Source: Nocardioides marinisabuli
Lineage (GTDB): Bacteria; Actinomycetota; Actinomycetes; Propionibacteriales; Nocardioidaceae
Assembly (NCBI RefSeq): GCF_013466785.1
Contig: NZ_CP059163.1
Span: 2,914,001 to 2,978,000 of the forward strand
DNA length: 64,000 nt
Direction of reading: 5' to 3'
Shown: in pieces, positions 1-7,190 of the stretch
Layout of the letters: each line of letters opens with the position of its first letter
Numbering within the stretch: position 1 is the first letter of the stretch
Notes under the pieces: model-generated
What the model was told of the DNA's origin: nothing
Seen by the model: the letters and a program-made list of their open reading frames with translations, nothing else
The model's database searches: none
Position numbers and translations under genes: made by a program

Positions 1-264
1 GCACCCCTCGAGGGTCGCCGCGAAGAACGAGCAGCCGCGCAGGGTGCAGGCCACGAAGGCGCTCTCGGTGTGCGTCGAGGCGTTGAAGCGGCAGGACTCG
101 AAGGTGCAGCCGGCGAAGACCGCGCCCCGGCTGGTGGCCTCGGTGAGGTCGACGTCGCGGAAGGTGCAGTCGGTGAAGCGCGCGTCGGCGAGGTCGGCGG
201 CGTACCAGTCCGCGCCGGTGAAGGTGCGGCCGTCCTCGATGCGCCCGGCGAGGTCGCTGCTCAG
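1..264 (-). CDS. Pentapeptide-repeat protein, 3' part outside window
   Basis: The minus strand encodes a run of loose five-residue repeats of the A(D/N)LXX or CTFXX type (for example ADLAD, CTFRD, VDLTE, CTFES, CTLRG), typical of pentapeptide-repeat right-handed beta-helix proteins. The reading frame runs off the left edge, so the C-terminus is missing. No ATG, GTG or TTG lies in frame between the repeats and the upstream gene. The most plausible start is a CTG at 264-262 that overlaps the TGA of the upstream small membrane protein as CTGA, with a GGGAG motif about 11 nt before it, imitating the ATGA/GTGA coupling seen elsewhere in the window. The function of these proteins is mostly unknown; some mimic DNA and protect gyrase. 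Confidence 0.7.
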   Translation of the reverse strand, partial: MSSDLAGRIEDGRTFTGADWYAADLADARFTDCTFRDVDLTEATSRGAVFAGCTFESCRFNASTHTESAFVACTLRGCSFFAATLEGC

Positions 265-488
265 CGCGACCGACGCTCCCGCTTGTTCAGCAGGCCGTGC
301 CCGCGGGAGAACCCGTAGGCCGCGCCCCGGCTCGCGGAGCCGTGCCCGAGGAAGTCGGAGTCGGTGCCGGGGCGCTCCGGGCTGCCCAGCCCGCGCTGCT
401 GAGAGCGCGAGAGCAGCAGGTCCACGCCCAGCACCGCCAGCGCAAGCACGGCGACGACGATGACCACCACGATGCCGAAGGTCCCCAT
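261..488 (-). CDS. Small single-span membrane protein
   Basis: This 75-residue protein begins with a hydrophobic segment (residues about 4-26, rich in Val, Ile, Leu and Ala) followed by a polar, Arg/Gly/Ser-rich tail, so it is probably a membrane-anchored protein with a cytoplasmic tail. I do not recognise a family. The ATG at 488 has no Shine-Dalgarno sequence, but a TAGGGT -10 box lies 6 nt before it, suggesting a leaderless transcript. The -10 box includes the TAG stop of the upstream phosphatase gene. The stop overlaps the proposed CTG start of the downstream pentapeptide gene. Confidence 0.7.
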   Translation of the reverse strand: MGTFGIVVVIVVAVLALAVLGVDLLLSRSQQRGLGSPERPGTDSDFLGHGSASRGAAYGFSRGHGLLNKRERRSR

Positions 489-494
489 GCGAGG

Positions 495-500
495 ACCCTA
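495..500 (-). promoter_or_regulatory. -10 box TAGGGT for leaderless small membrane gene
   Basis: TAGGGT reads on the minus strand from 500 to 495, six nt before the ATG at 488. Its first three bases are the TAG stop codon of the rsbP-like gene. Confidence 0.5.
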
Positions 501-1676
501 GTGCGTCGGGACCCCGAGGGCGAGAAGGGCGATGTCGTCGCGGGCCACACCGTTCTGGAAGGCCAGCACCTGGCTCAGCACGTTGTCGACCACCTCCGCG
601 CTCGAGCCCGTCGGCCCGGAGTCGACCATGTCCAGCAGCCGCTCGTCACCGAAGAAGCCCGACGGGCCGGAGGCCTCGGTCACGCCGTCGGTGTAGAGCA
701 GCATGGTGTCGCCGGGGCCCAGGAAGATCTCGCGGTCGGTGTAGACGGCGTCGTCGATCACCCCGAGGAGCGGGCCGAGCAGGTCGATCTGGCGGGCGCG
801 GTCGTCGGCGCGCAGCAGCAGGGGAGCGGGGTGCCCGGCCACGCCGATCTCCGCGCGCCACCCGCCCTCGCGGCGCCGCAGCCGCACCAGCACCGCGGTG
901 CAGAAGCGGTCGCTGCTGTGCTGGAGCAGGGTCTCGTTGACCTGCTCGAGCAGCAGGCACGGCCGGCGGGTCGCGACGGCGAGCGCGCGCACGGTGTAGC
1001 GCACCAGGGCGGTCACCACCGCGGCCTCGGGGCCCTTGCCGCGCACGTCGCCGAGCACCACCATCCAGTCGTCCTGGCCCAGGCTGAAGACGTCGTAGAA
1101 GTCGCCGCCGACCTCGGTGCCGTCCCCGGCCGGTCGGTACGCCGCCGCGACGTCGAGGTCCGGCACGGCCGGCGGCGTGGGCGGGATCAGCGTCTGCTGC
1201 AGGGTGCGGGCCAGGGTGCGCGCCCGCGCCTCGGAGGTCTCGGCCCGTTCCTTGGCGCTGAGCAGCTCACGCTCGTAGCGGCGCCGCTCGGTGGCGACCA
1301 GGACCGCGATCCGGGTGGTGCTCGGCGTCCCGTCGGGGTAGCGGGTCATCCGGGCGTTGAGCAGCACCGGCATCCGGGTGCCGTCGTGGCGGCGCAGGTC
1401 GACGGCGATCTCGTTGACCTCGTCGTGCATGTGCAGGAGCGGGGAGAGGTGGGTCTCGTGGTAGAGCCGGCCGCCCGGCGTGAGCAGGTCGACCAGCGAC
1501 ATCGAGACCAGCGCGTCGGTGCTGATGCCCAGCCACTCGGCCAGGGTCGAGTTGGCGTGCACGATCCGCCCGTCGGGCGTGGTGGTCAGGTAGCCGCAGG
1601 GGGCCTGCTCGAACGAGGTGTCCGCCACGTCGTGGGCCGGCGGCCACGACGAGCGGGGGGCATGGTCGTCGCTCAC
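498..1676 (-). CDS. rsbP: PAS-domain PP2C (SpoIIE-type) phosphatase, RsbP-like
   Basis: This 392-residue protein has a PAS domain (about residues 20-125), a helical linker ending in a TLQQTLIPPTPP-like motif (157-169) common before SpoIIE phosphatase domains, and a PP2C/SpoIIE domain (about 175-390). Metal-site motifs are visible: EVGGDFYD (188-195), LGDVRGKG (208-215), YTDGVTE (328-334) and RDDIALL (379-385). Such enzymes dephosphorylate anti-anti-sigma factors. The GTG start overlaps the TGA of the upstream RsbQ-like hydrolase as GTGA, so the two are translationally coupled. In Bacillus subtilis RsbQ and RsbP form the energy-stress branch that activates sigma-B, and the pairing here strongly suggests the same kind of module. 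No sigma or anti-sigma gene is nearby. Confidence 0.88.
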   Translation of the reverse strand: MSDDHAPRSSWPPAHDVADTSFEQAPCGYLTTTPDGRIVHANSTLAEWLGISTDALVSMSLVDLLTPGGRLYHETHLSPLLHMHDEVNEIAVDLRRHDGTRMPVLLNARMTRYPDGTPSTTRIAVLVATERRRYERELLSAKERAETSEARARTLARTLQQTLIPPTPPAVPDLDVAAAYRPAGDGTEVGGDFYDVFSLGQDDWMVVLGDVRGKGPEAAVVTALVRYTVRALAVATRRPCLLLEQVNETLLQHSSDRFCTAVLVRLRRREGGWRAEIGVAGHPAPLLLRADDRARQIDLLGPLLGVIDDAVYTDREIFLGPGDTMLLYTDGVTEASGPSGFFGDERLLDMVDSGPTGSSAEVVDNVLSQVLAFQNGVARDDIALLALGVPTH

Positions 1677-2488
1677 GCCGGCACGACGTCGAGGTCGTCG
1701 AGGAACGAGGCGATCGCCCGGGTCGTGGCCTCCGGGGCGCTGAGGTTGGGGCAGTGGCCGGTCGCCTCGAGCATCACGAGCCGTCCGTCGGGCACCTGCT
1801 CGGCGACGTACTCGCCGACCGCGACAGGCGCGATGACGTCGTCGGTGCACTGCAGCACCAGCGTCGGGACGCCGATGCGCGGCAGCAGGTCGCGGCTGTC
1901 GGAGCGGAAGGTGGCGGTCGCGAAGCGGCGGGCCACGGCGGGGTCCATCCGGCAGAAGCTCTCGGTGAGCTCCTCGCCCAGCTCGGGCCGCTCGGAGTTG
2001 CCCATGATCGCCGGGGCCATCGCCGAGGACCAGCCGAGGTAGTTGCCGGCCAGCGAGTCGAGCAGCTCGTCGACGTCCTCCTCCCCGAACCCGCCGGTGT
2101 AGCCGGGCTCGTCGATGTAGCGGGGCGAGGGGGCCACCATCACCAGGCCCGCCACGCGCTCGGGCTCCTCGAGCTGGGTCATCGCCACCAGCATCGCCGA
2201 GACCGAGTGGCCCACGAGCACCGCGCCGTGCAGGTCGAGCTCGCGCACCACCGCGGTGATGTCGGCGGCGTAGCCCTCCAGCTCGGAGTACCGCTCGCTG
2301 TCGTAGCCGGACAGGTCGCCGCCCCCGGCGCCGATGAGGTCCATCAGCACGACGCGGTGGGAGTCCTCGAAGGCCGGCGCCACGTAGCGCCACATGTGCT
2401 GGTCGCAGCCGAAGCCGTGCACCAGCACCAGGGGAGGCGCGTCGTGGCGCCCGGTCACCGACACGTGGTGTCGAGTCAAGGCACTCAT
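1673..2488 (-). CDS. rsbQ: Alpha/beta hydrolase of the RsbQ type
   Basis: This 271-residue alpha/beta hydrolase carries the oxyanion motif HGFGCDQ (24-30), nucleophile GHS (Ser95), an acid at Asp216 and His245 in a GHC motif. Those positions match the Ser-Asp-His triad of B. subtilis RsbQ (about 96/219/247), and family signatures such as GFGCDQ, VAPAFE, YDSERY and APSPRY are shared along the whole length. RsbQ supplies or processes a small hydrophobic cofactor needed by the RsbP phosphatase; related proteins are strigolactone and karrikin receptors. The ATG at 2488 has a TAGGCT -10 box 6 nt upstream, suggesting a leaderless rsbQ-rsbP transcript. Confidence 0.88.
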   Translation of the reverse strand: MSALTRHHVSVTGRHDAPPLVLVHGFGCDQHMWRYVAPAFEDSHRVVLMDLIGAGGGDLSGYDSERYSELEGYAADITAVVRELDLHGAVLVGHSVSAMLVAMTQLEEPERVAGLVMVAPSPRYIDEPGYTGGFGEEDVDELLDSLAGNYLGWSSAMAPAIMGNSERPELGEELTESFCRMDPAVARRFATATFRSDSRDLLPRIGVPTLVLQCTDDVIAPVAVGEYVAEQVPDGRLVMLEATGHCPNLSAPEATTRAIASFLDDLDVVPA

Positions 2489-2494
2489 GGGGCG

Positions 2495-2500
2495 AGCCTA
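2495..2500 (-). promoter_or_regulatory. -10 box TAGGCT for leaderless rsbQ-rsbP
   Basis: TAGGCT reads on the minus strand from 2500 to 2495, 6 nt before the rsbQ ATG. The TAG is also the stop codon of the upstream gene. Confidence 0.5.
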
Positions 2501-3421
2501 GCCGTGCGCACCGGTGTCCGCAGCGGTCCGTACCAGGTATTCGCACGCGGCCAGCAGGCGCGCGCGCAGCGGGGCCGCGCGCTCGGCGAAGTCGGCCTGC
2601 GCAGCGGCGTACTCGCGCTTGCCCTCCGCGGTCTCGATGCGCACCGGGGTGAAGGGCCGTCCGTCGACCTCGAGGCCGCTGAGGTCGTACGGCGCCGCCC
2701 TCATGTCGAGCACCCGGATCTCGCGGGCCAGCTCGAAGCAGTCGGCGACCAGGTCGGAGGAGACCATCGGGCTGAGCCGGAAGGCGTGCTTGTAGAGGTC
2801 CATCCCGGCGTGCAGGCAGCCCGGCTGCTCGAAGTCGGCCCGGTCGTCGACGGCGGGGGAGAGGGTGTTGAGCGGGCGGGCGGGCTCGGTGAAGAACCGG
2901 AACGCGTCGAAGTGGCTGCAGGCGATGCGGTGCGACTCCACCACCGTGTCGGTGCCCTCCGGGCCCAGGCGCAGCGGCCAGTCGGAGTGCCGGGTCTCGT
3001 CGTCGGCCAGGCGGTAGACCATCGCCCACTCGTGCAGCCCGAAGCAGCCGAGCTGGGCCGGGCGCGAGGCGGTGGCGCGCAGCAGCCGCCGGGTGGCCTC
3101 CAGCAGGGGGCGCTGCCGCGCGACGTGCTCGGCACTCACGCCGAGGACCCCTGCCCCGCCGTCGACGTCGCCGTCGACGCTGCCGTAGCCCTTGAGGCCG
3201 TCGTACTCGGGTGCGTCGGCGAGCCCGGTGCCGTGCCCGGGGTGCCAGCGGCGCAGCTGGGCCGGGCGCTGGGAGTAGTAGGTGAACAGGAAGTCGTGCA
3301 CCGGGTGCTTGACCCGGGCCCCGCGACGCTCCAGGTGCGGGGTCACCCAGGCATCGACGCGCGCCGCGTGTGACGCGGCCCGCGCCTGCCACTCCTCGCG
3401 CTCGAGCACCTCCACGGGCAC
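2498..3421 (-). CDS. Conserved actinobacterial protein, often labelled 3-methyladenine DNA glycosylase
   Basis: A protein of about 307 residues with motifs such as KHPVHDFLFTYY near the N-terminus and central segments LGCFGLHEWAMVY and HFDAFRFF. Homologues in actinobacteria are often annotated '3-methyladenine DNA glycosylase', but I see no helix-hairpin-helix or other glycosylase signature, so I would treat that label as unproven. Several starts are possible (TTG 3424, GTG 3421, GTG 3415), with no clear ribosome binding site; GTG 3421 is chosen. It is divergent from the fumarylacetoacetase-family gene, with only 26 bp between them. Confidence 0.8.
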   Translation of the reverse strand: MPVEVLEREEWQARAASHAARVDAWVTPHLERRGARVKHPVHDFLFTYYSQRPAQLRRWHPGHGTGLADAPEYDGLKGYGSVDGDVDGGAGVLGVSAEHVARQRPLLEATRRLLRATASRPAQLGCFGLHEWAMVYRLADDETRHSDWPLRLGPEGTDTVVESHRIACSHFDAFRFFTEPARPLNTLSPAVDDRADFEQPGCLHAGMDLYKHAFRLSPMVSSDLVADCFELAREIRVLDMRAAPYDLSGLEVDGRPFTPVRIETAEGKREYAAAQADFAERAAPLRARLLAACEYLVRTAADTGAHG

Positions 3422-3435
3422 CAACCGTAGGTCGC

Positions 3436-3441
3436 TAGGGT
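3436..3441 (+). promoter_or_regulatory. -10 box TAGGGT for leaderless FAH-family gene
   Basis: TAGGGT ends 6 nt before the GTG start at 3448, which has no Shine-Dalgarno sequence. Confidence 0.45.
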
Positions 3442-3447
3442 CGGGGC

Positions 3448-4257
3448 GTGCGCATCGCGAGATTCACCAATGGCGAGGACCCCCTCTACGGCGTGGTCAC
3501 GGGCGAGCTCGACGAGCTCGGGCAACCGAGCGAGGACAGCGTGGTCGTGGCCCTGGCCGGCGACCCGTTGTACGTCGGCGTCAAGCTGCTCGACCAGGAG
3601 TTCCGGCTGCCCGACGTCCGGCTGCTGGCGCCGGTGCTGCCCCGCAGCAAGGTCGTCGGCATCGCCCGCAACTACGCGGCCCACGCCGCCGAGCTCGGCA
3701 ACGAGGTGCCGGCCGAGCCGATGATGTTCCTCAAGCCGAACACCAGCGTGGTCGGCCCCGGGGACCCGGTCTTCTACCCGCCGCAGACCCAGGAGCTGAG
3801 CTACGAGGGCGAGCTGGCCGTCGTGATCGGGCGGATCTGCCGCGACGTGCCGGTCGAGAGGGCCACCGACGTGATCCACGGTTACACGATCGCCAACGAC
3901 GTGACCGCCCGCGACATCCAGAGCCGGCAGGGCCACTTCACCGTGGCGAAGGGCTTCGACTCCTTCTGCCCGCTCGGCCCCTGGATCGAGACCGACATCG
4001 ACCCCCAGACCTTCAAGGACGGGGTGCGCATCCAGACCTTCCTCAACGGCGAGGTCGTGCAGGACGGCTCGACGGCCGACATGGTCGTCGACATCCCCGC
4101 GCTGGTCGCGCACGTCTCCAGCATCATGACGCTGCTCCCTGGCGACGTCATCCTCACCGGCACCCCCGAGGGTGTCGGCCCGATGGAGGTCGGTGACGAG
4201 GTCGAGATCTCGATCGACGGCCTCGGCACCCTCACGAACAAGGTGGCAACCCGATGA
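3448..4257 (+). CDS. Fumarylacetoacetate hydrolase family protein
   Basis: A 269-residue enzyme of the FAH fold. The N-terminal cap is followed by KVVGIARNYAAHAAE, MFLKPNTSVVGPGD, the metal-ligand region SYEGELAVVIG, NDVTARDIQ, KGFDSFCPLGPW and TGTPEGVGPM, all hallmarks of bacterial FAH-family hydrolases and isomerases that act on beta-diketo acids. The natural substrate cannot be read from sequence; relatives include acylpyruvases and oxaloacetate decarboxylases. The stop overlaps the gltX start as ATGA, so gltX is translationally coupled. This gene in front of gltX is a usual actinobacterial arrangement. Confidence 0.92.
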   Translation: MRIARFTNGEDPLYGVVTGELDELGQPSEDSVVVALAGDPLYVGVKLLDQEFRLPDVRLLAPVLPRSKVVGIARNYAAHAAELGNEVPAEPMMFLKPNTSVVGPGDPVFYPPQTQELSYEGELAVVIGRICRDVPVERATDVIHGYTIANDVTARDIQSRQGHFTVAKGFDSFCPLGPWIETDIDPQTFKDGVRIQTFLNGEVVQDGSTADMVVDIPALVAHVSSIMTLLPGDVILTGTPEGVGPMEVGDEVEISIDGLGTLTNKVATR

Positions 4258-5741
4258 GCACCCCCGCTCCCGTCCGCGTCCGCATGGCCCCGTCCCCGAC
4301 CGGCTCGCCCCACGTGGGCCTGGTCCGCACGGCGCTGTTCAACTTCGCCTTCGCGCGCCACGCCGCGCTCCAGGGCCAGGACGCCACGTTCGTCCTGCGC
4401 ATCGAGGACACCGACAAGGAGCGCTCGACCGAGGAGTCCTACCAGGCGATCCTCGACCTGTTCCGCTGGATCGGCCTCGACTGGGACGAGGGCGTCGAGA
4501 AGGGCGGCCCCTACGGCCCCTACCGCCAGTCCGAGCGTGGCGACCTCTACCGCGACGTGCTCGCGAAGCTGGCCTCGTCGTCGCACACCTACGAGTGCTT
4601 CTGCACCAACGAGGAGGTCGACGCGCGCCGCAAGGCCTCGGGCTCGAAGGTGATGGGCTACGACGGCTTCTGCCGCGACCTCTCCGAGGAGCAGCGCGCC
4701 GCGTTCGTGGCCGAGGGGCGGGCCCCGCTCGTGCGGTTCCGGATGCCCGAGGGCTCGATCACCTGGGACGACCTGGTGCGCGGCGAGGTCACCTTCGACA
4801 CCACCCACGTGCCCGACTTCGCGCTGTGCCGCGCCAACGGCGACCCGCTCTACACCCTCACCGCGCCGGTCGACGACGCCACCATGCACATCAGCCACGT
4901 GCTGCGCGGCGAGGACCTGCTCTCCTCGACCCCGCGCCAGATCGCGCTGTTCGAGGCGCTGAAGGCGATCGGCGTGGCCGAGGTGACCCCCGCCTACGGC
5001 CACCTGCCCTACGTGATGGGCGAGGGCAACAAGAAGCTCTCCAAGCGCGACCCGCAGGCGCACGCGCTGGCCTACCGCGACCAGGGCTTCATCCCCGAGG
5101 GCCTGATGAACTACCTGGCCCTGCTGGGCTGGGCGATCGCGGCCGACCGCGACGTCTTCAGCCTCGAGGAGATGGTCGAGGCGTTCGACATCAAGGACGT
5201 CAACCCCAACCCGGCCCGCTTCGACCTCAAGAAGGCCGACGCGATCAACACCTCGCAGATGCGCCGTCTCCCGGTGGAGGAGATCACCCACCGGGTGCTG
5301 CCGTTCCTCAAGGACGCCGGCGTCGTCTCCGACCCGGTCTCCGACGCCGACGCCCAGATGCTCGAGCTGGCGATGCCGCTGGTCGCCGAGCGCATCAACA
5401 AGCTCACCGAGGCGCCCGCCATGCTCGGCTTCCTCTTCGTCGACGAGGCCGACTTCACGATCGACCCCGACGACGCCGCCAAGCTGCTGACCGACGACGG
5501 CCTGGGCGTCGTACGCGCGGCGCTCGAGGCCGTCGAGGGGCTCGAGCAGTGGTCGACGGCTGCCATCCAGGACGCCCTGCAGGCCCGCCTGGTCGACGAG
5601 ATGGGGCTCAAGCCCCGCAACGCCTTCGGGCCGGTGCGGGTCGCGATCTCCGGACGCCGGGTCAGCCCGCCGCTCTTCGAGTCGATGGAGCTGCTGGGCC
5701 GCGAGCGGTCGCTCTCGCGGCTGCGCGGCGCGCTCGCCTGA
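4254..5741 (+). CDS. gltX: Glutamate--tRNA ligase
   Basis: A 495-residue class I aminoacyl-tRNA synthetase. The HIGH-like signature is in PSPTGSPHVG (about residues 12-21) and the KMSKS-like signature is KLSKR (about residue 260). Other GluRS motifs include LRIEDTD and a Cys-containing YECFCT. It charges tRNA-Glu with glutamate. In actinobacteria the enzyme is normally non-discriminating and also forms Glu-tRNA-Gln, which GatCAB converts to Gln-tRNA-Gln. Genes for tRNA-Gln and tRNA-Glu lie about 1 kb downstream. The ATG overlaps the previous stop (ATGA). Confidence 0.98.
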   Translation: MSTPAPVRVRMAPSPTGSPHVGLVRTALFNFAFARHAALQGQDATFVLRIEDTDKERSTEESYQAILDLFRWIGLDWDEGVEKGGPYGPYRQSERGDLYRDVLAKLASSSHTYECFCTNEEVDARRKASGSKVMGYDGFCRDLSEEQRAAFVAEGRAPLVRFRMPEGSITWDDLVRGEVTFDTTHVPDFALCRANGDPLYTLTAPVDDATMHISHVLRGEDLLSSTPRQIALFEALKAIGVAEVTPAYGHLPYVMGEGNKKLSKRDPQAHALAYRDQGFIPEGLMNYLALLGWAIAADRDVFSLEEMVEAFDIKDVNPNPARFDLKKADAINTSQMRRLPVEEITHRVLPFLKDAGVVSDPVSDADAQMLELAMPLVAERINKLTEAPAMLGFLFVDEADFTIDPDDAAKLLTDDGLGVVRAALEAVEGLEQWSTAAIQDALQARLVDEMGLKPRNAFGPVRVAISGRRVSPPLFESMELLGRERSLSRLRGALA

Positions 5742-5747
5742 CCCGCC

Positions 5748-6710
5748 ATGCACCCCGAGGAGCGCCTGCCCTACCACCGCCTGCTGAGTGCTGCCCCGCG
5801 GCGGGGGTGGTGGATGCTCTTCGGGGTGGCGGTGCTGGGCGTGCTGTTCATCGTCCTGCAGCTGCTGATCGCGCTCGTCCTGACGCTCTGGCTGGCCCTC
5901 GGGGGGCTCGAGGTCGGCGCGGCCTTCGACCGGGTCAGCGGCGAGGGCGAGGTGATGCCGTCGTTCCTGGCGCTGGTCAACCTCGGCTGGGCGGTGACCA
6001 TCCCGGTGGCCCTGGGCGTCGTGTGGGTGGTGCACGGGGTCTCACCGGGCTGGCTGTCGTCGGTGGCCCGACGCCTGCGCTGGGGCTGGATGCTGACCTG
6101 CTTCGGGCTCTCGTTCATCGCCCTGCTCGCGACCCTGGTCGTCTCGGCGCTGGTGCCCGCCCAGGAGAGCGTCGCGCTGGACGGGGGGCTCAACGACTTC
6201 ACCCGCACCACCCGTGACTTCCTGCTCGTGGTGCTGCTGCTGACCCCGTTGCAGGCCGCGGGGGAGGAGTACGCGTTCCGCGGCTACCTGACCCAGTCGT
6301 TCGGTGCCGTGCTCTCCCGCTGGCCACGGGTCTCGGTGGTGACGGCGGTGGTCGTGCCGGCCGTCGTCTTCGCCCTCTTCCACGGGGTGCAGGACCCGCC
6401 GATCTTCGTCGACCGGCTGGCCTTCGGGCTGGTGGCCGGCACGCTGGTCGTGCTCACCGGCGGCCTGGAGGCGGGCATCGCGATGCACGTCCTCAACAAC
6501 CTCCTGGCCTTCGGCCTCGCCCTGGCCTTCAGCGACATGACCACCGCGCTCAACCCGACCGGCGGCAGCTGGTGGAGCCTCCCGGTGACCCTGACCCAGA
6601 GCCTGGTCTACCTCGGGGTGGTCGTCGGATGGGCCCGCTGGCGCGGGATCGCGACCGCCGCGAGGGCGGGCGAGGTGGCCGTTTTGTCGCCTCGGCCGGC
6701 CCCCGTGTAA
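5748..6710 (+). CDS. CPBP family intramembrane metalloprotease
   Basis: A 320-residue membrane protein with about seven to eight hydrophobic segments and the CPBP (Abi, CAAX-protease-like) motifs in order: EEYAFRG (about 173-179), FALFHG (about 208-213) and HVLNN (about 246-250). These supply the Glu and His residues of the predicted active site. Bacterial relatives have roles in prenyl-protein-like processing, bacteriocin immunity or unknown tasks; the substrate here is unknown. It starts 7 nt after gltX and may be cotranscribed with it. Its TAA stop forms part of the -10 box of the following tRNA-Gln promoter. Confidence 0.9.
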   Translation: MHPEERLPYHRLLSAAPRRGWWMLFGVAVLGVLFIVLQLLIALVLTLWLALGGLEVGAAFDRVSGEGEVMPSFLALVNLGWAVTIPVALGVVWVVHGVSPGWLSSVARRLRWGWMLTCFGLSFIALLATLVVSALVPAQESVALDGGLNDFTRTTRDFLLVVLLLTPLQAAGEEYAFRGYLTQSFGAVLSRWPRVSVVTAVVVPAVVFALFHGVQDPPIFVDRLAFGLVAGTLVVLTGGLEAGIAMHVLNNLLAFGLALAFSDMTTALNPTGGSWWSLPVTLTQSLVYLGVVVGWARWRGIATAARAGEVAVLSPRPAPV

Positions 6711-6713
6711 GGT
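6684..6713 (+). promoter_or_regulatory. Promoter for tRNA-Gln
   Basis: TTGTCG (6684-6689), an 18-bp spacer and TAAGGT (6708-6713). The TAA is the stop of the CPBP gene. A small GCC-GCAA-GGC hairpin follows in the leader (about 6734-6743), repeated before tRNA-Glu. Confidence 0.65.
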
Positions 6714-6762
6714 TTCCACCGGTCCTGAGGGAAGCCGCAAGGCGACCTGAAGAACCCCCCAG

Positions 6763-6834
6763 TGGGATATGGTGTAATTGGCAACACGACTGGTTCTGGT
6801 CCAGTTATTCTAGGTTCGAGTCCTAGTATCCCAG
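6763..6834 (+). tRNA. tRNA-Gln (anticodon CTG)
   Basis: A 72-nt cloverleaf. The acceptor arm pairs TGGGATA (6763-6769) with TATCCCA (6827-6833), the anticodon stem ACTGG/CCAGT holds loop TTCTGGT with anticodon CTG, and the T arm is CTAGG-TTCGAGT-CCTAG. Position 6834 is the discriminator G, and CCA is not encoded. Confidence 0.97.
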
Positions 6835-6885
6835 CGAGCAGCGACTCTGTCGCGGTGCCCCGAGAAGCTTCGGAGCCCCGCGATT

Positions 6886-6914
6886 TTGTGCGGAAAGCCA
6901 GCCCCGGCTAGAGT
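6886..6914 (+). promoter_or_regulatory. Promoter for tRNA-Glu
   Basis: TTGTGC (6886-6891), a 17-bp spacer and TAGAGT (6909-6914). The leader carries the same GCC-GCAA-GGC mini-hairpin as the tRNA-Gln leader (about 6938-6947), so the two tRNA units look like copies of one design. Confidence 0.7.
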
Positions 6915-6960
6915 TCCGCAGGTTGCTCCGGAGAGGCCGCAAGGCCGATCCGACTGCCAC

Positions 6961-7033
6961 GCCCCCGTTGTGTAGCGGCCTAGCACGCCGCCCTCTCAAG
7001 GCGGTAGCGCCGGTTCGAATCCGGTCGGGGGTA
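6961..7033 (+). tRNA. tRNA-Glu (anticodon CTC)
   Basis: A 73-nt cloverleaf. Acceptor GCCCCCG (6961-6967) pairs with CGGGGGT (7026-7032), the anticodon stem CCGCC/GGCGG holds loop CTCTCAA with anticodon CTC, and the T arm is CCGG-TTCGAAT-CCGG. A discriminator A (7033) is followed by an encoded CCA at 7034-7036. Confidence 0.97.
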
Positions 7034-7050
7034 CCAGAGCAGGACCCGAC

Positions 7051-7082
7051 AGCAGGCCCCAGCCCTCCGGCTGGGGCCTGCT
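7051..7082 (+). terminator. Strong hairpin terminator after tRNA-Glu
   Basis: A 14-bp perfect stem (7051-7064 with 7069-7082) closed by a CTCC loop, followed by GCGTCTT. It probably ends the tRNA-Glu transcript. Confidence 0.75.
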
Positions 7083-7156
7083 GCGTCTTCCGGGCGACGT
7101 GGTCCGCGGATGCCCCCAGGGGTGACCTGCTGGTCCCCCTGCTTCCGTACGGTCTC

Positions 7157-7172
7157 CCTGACACGTGTCAGG
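7157..7172. promoter_or_regulatory. Perfect 16-bp palindromic operator before the carotenoid operon
   Basis: CCTGACACGTGTCAGG is a perfect palindrome 18 bp before crtE. Its position suggests a binding site for a dimeric repressor or light/stress regulator of the carotenoid operon. No regulator gene is adjacent. Confidence 0.5.
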
Positions 7173-7190
7173 CACACCGGAGGGCAAGTG

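Noticed and set aside
297-2042. Long plus-strand open frame opposite rsbP and rsbQ
   Set aside because: It is antisense to two well-supported genes, and its composition is that of a codon-position shadow.
6835-6885. A third tRNA or a terminator between tRNA-Gln and tRNA-Glu
   Set aside because: No cloverleaf can be formed. CCGA...TCGG followed by TTTT is too weak to call a terminator.
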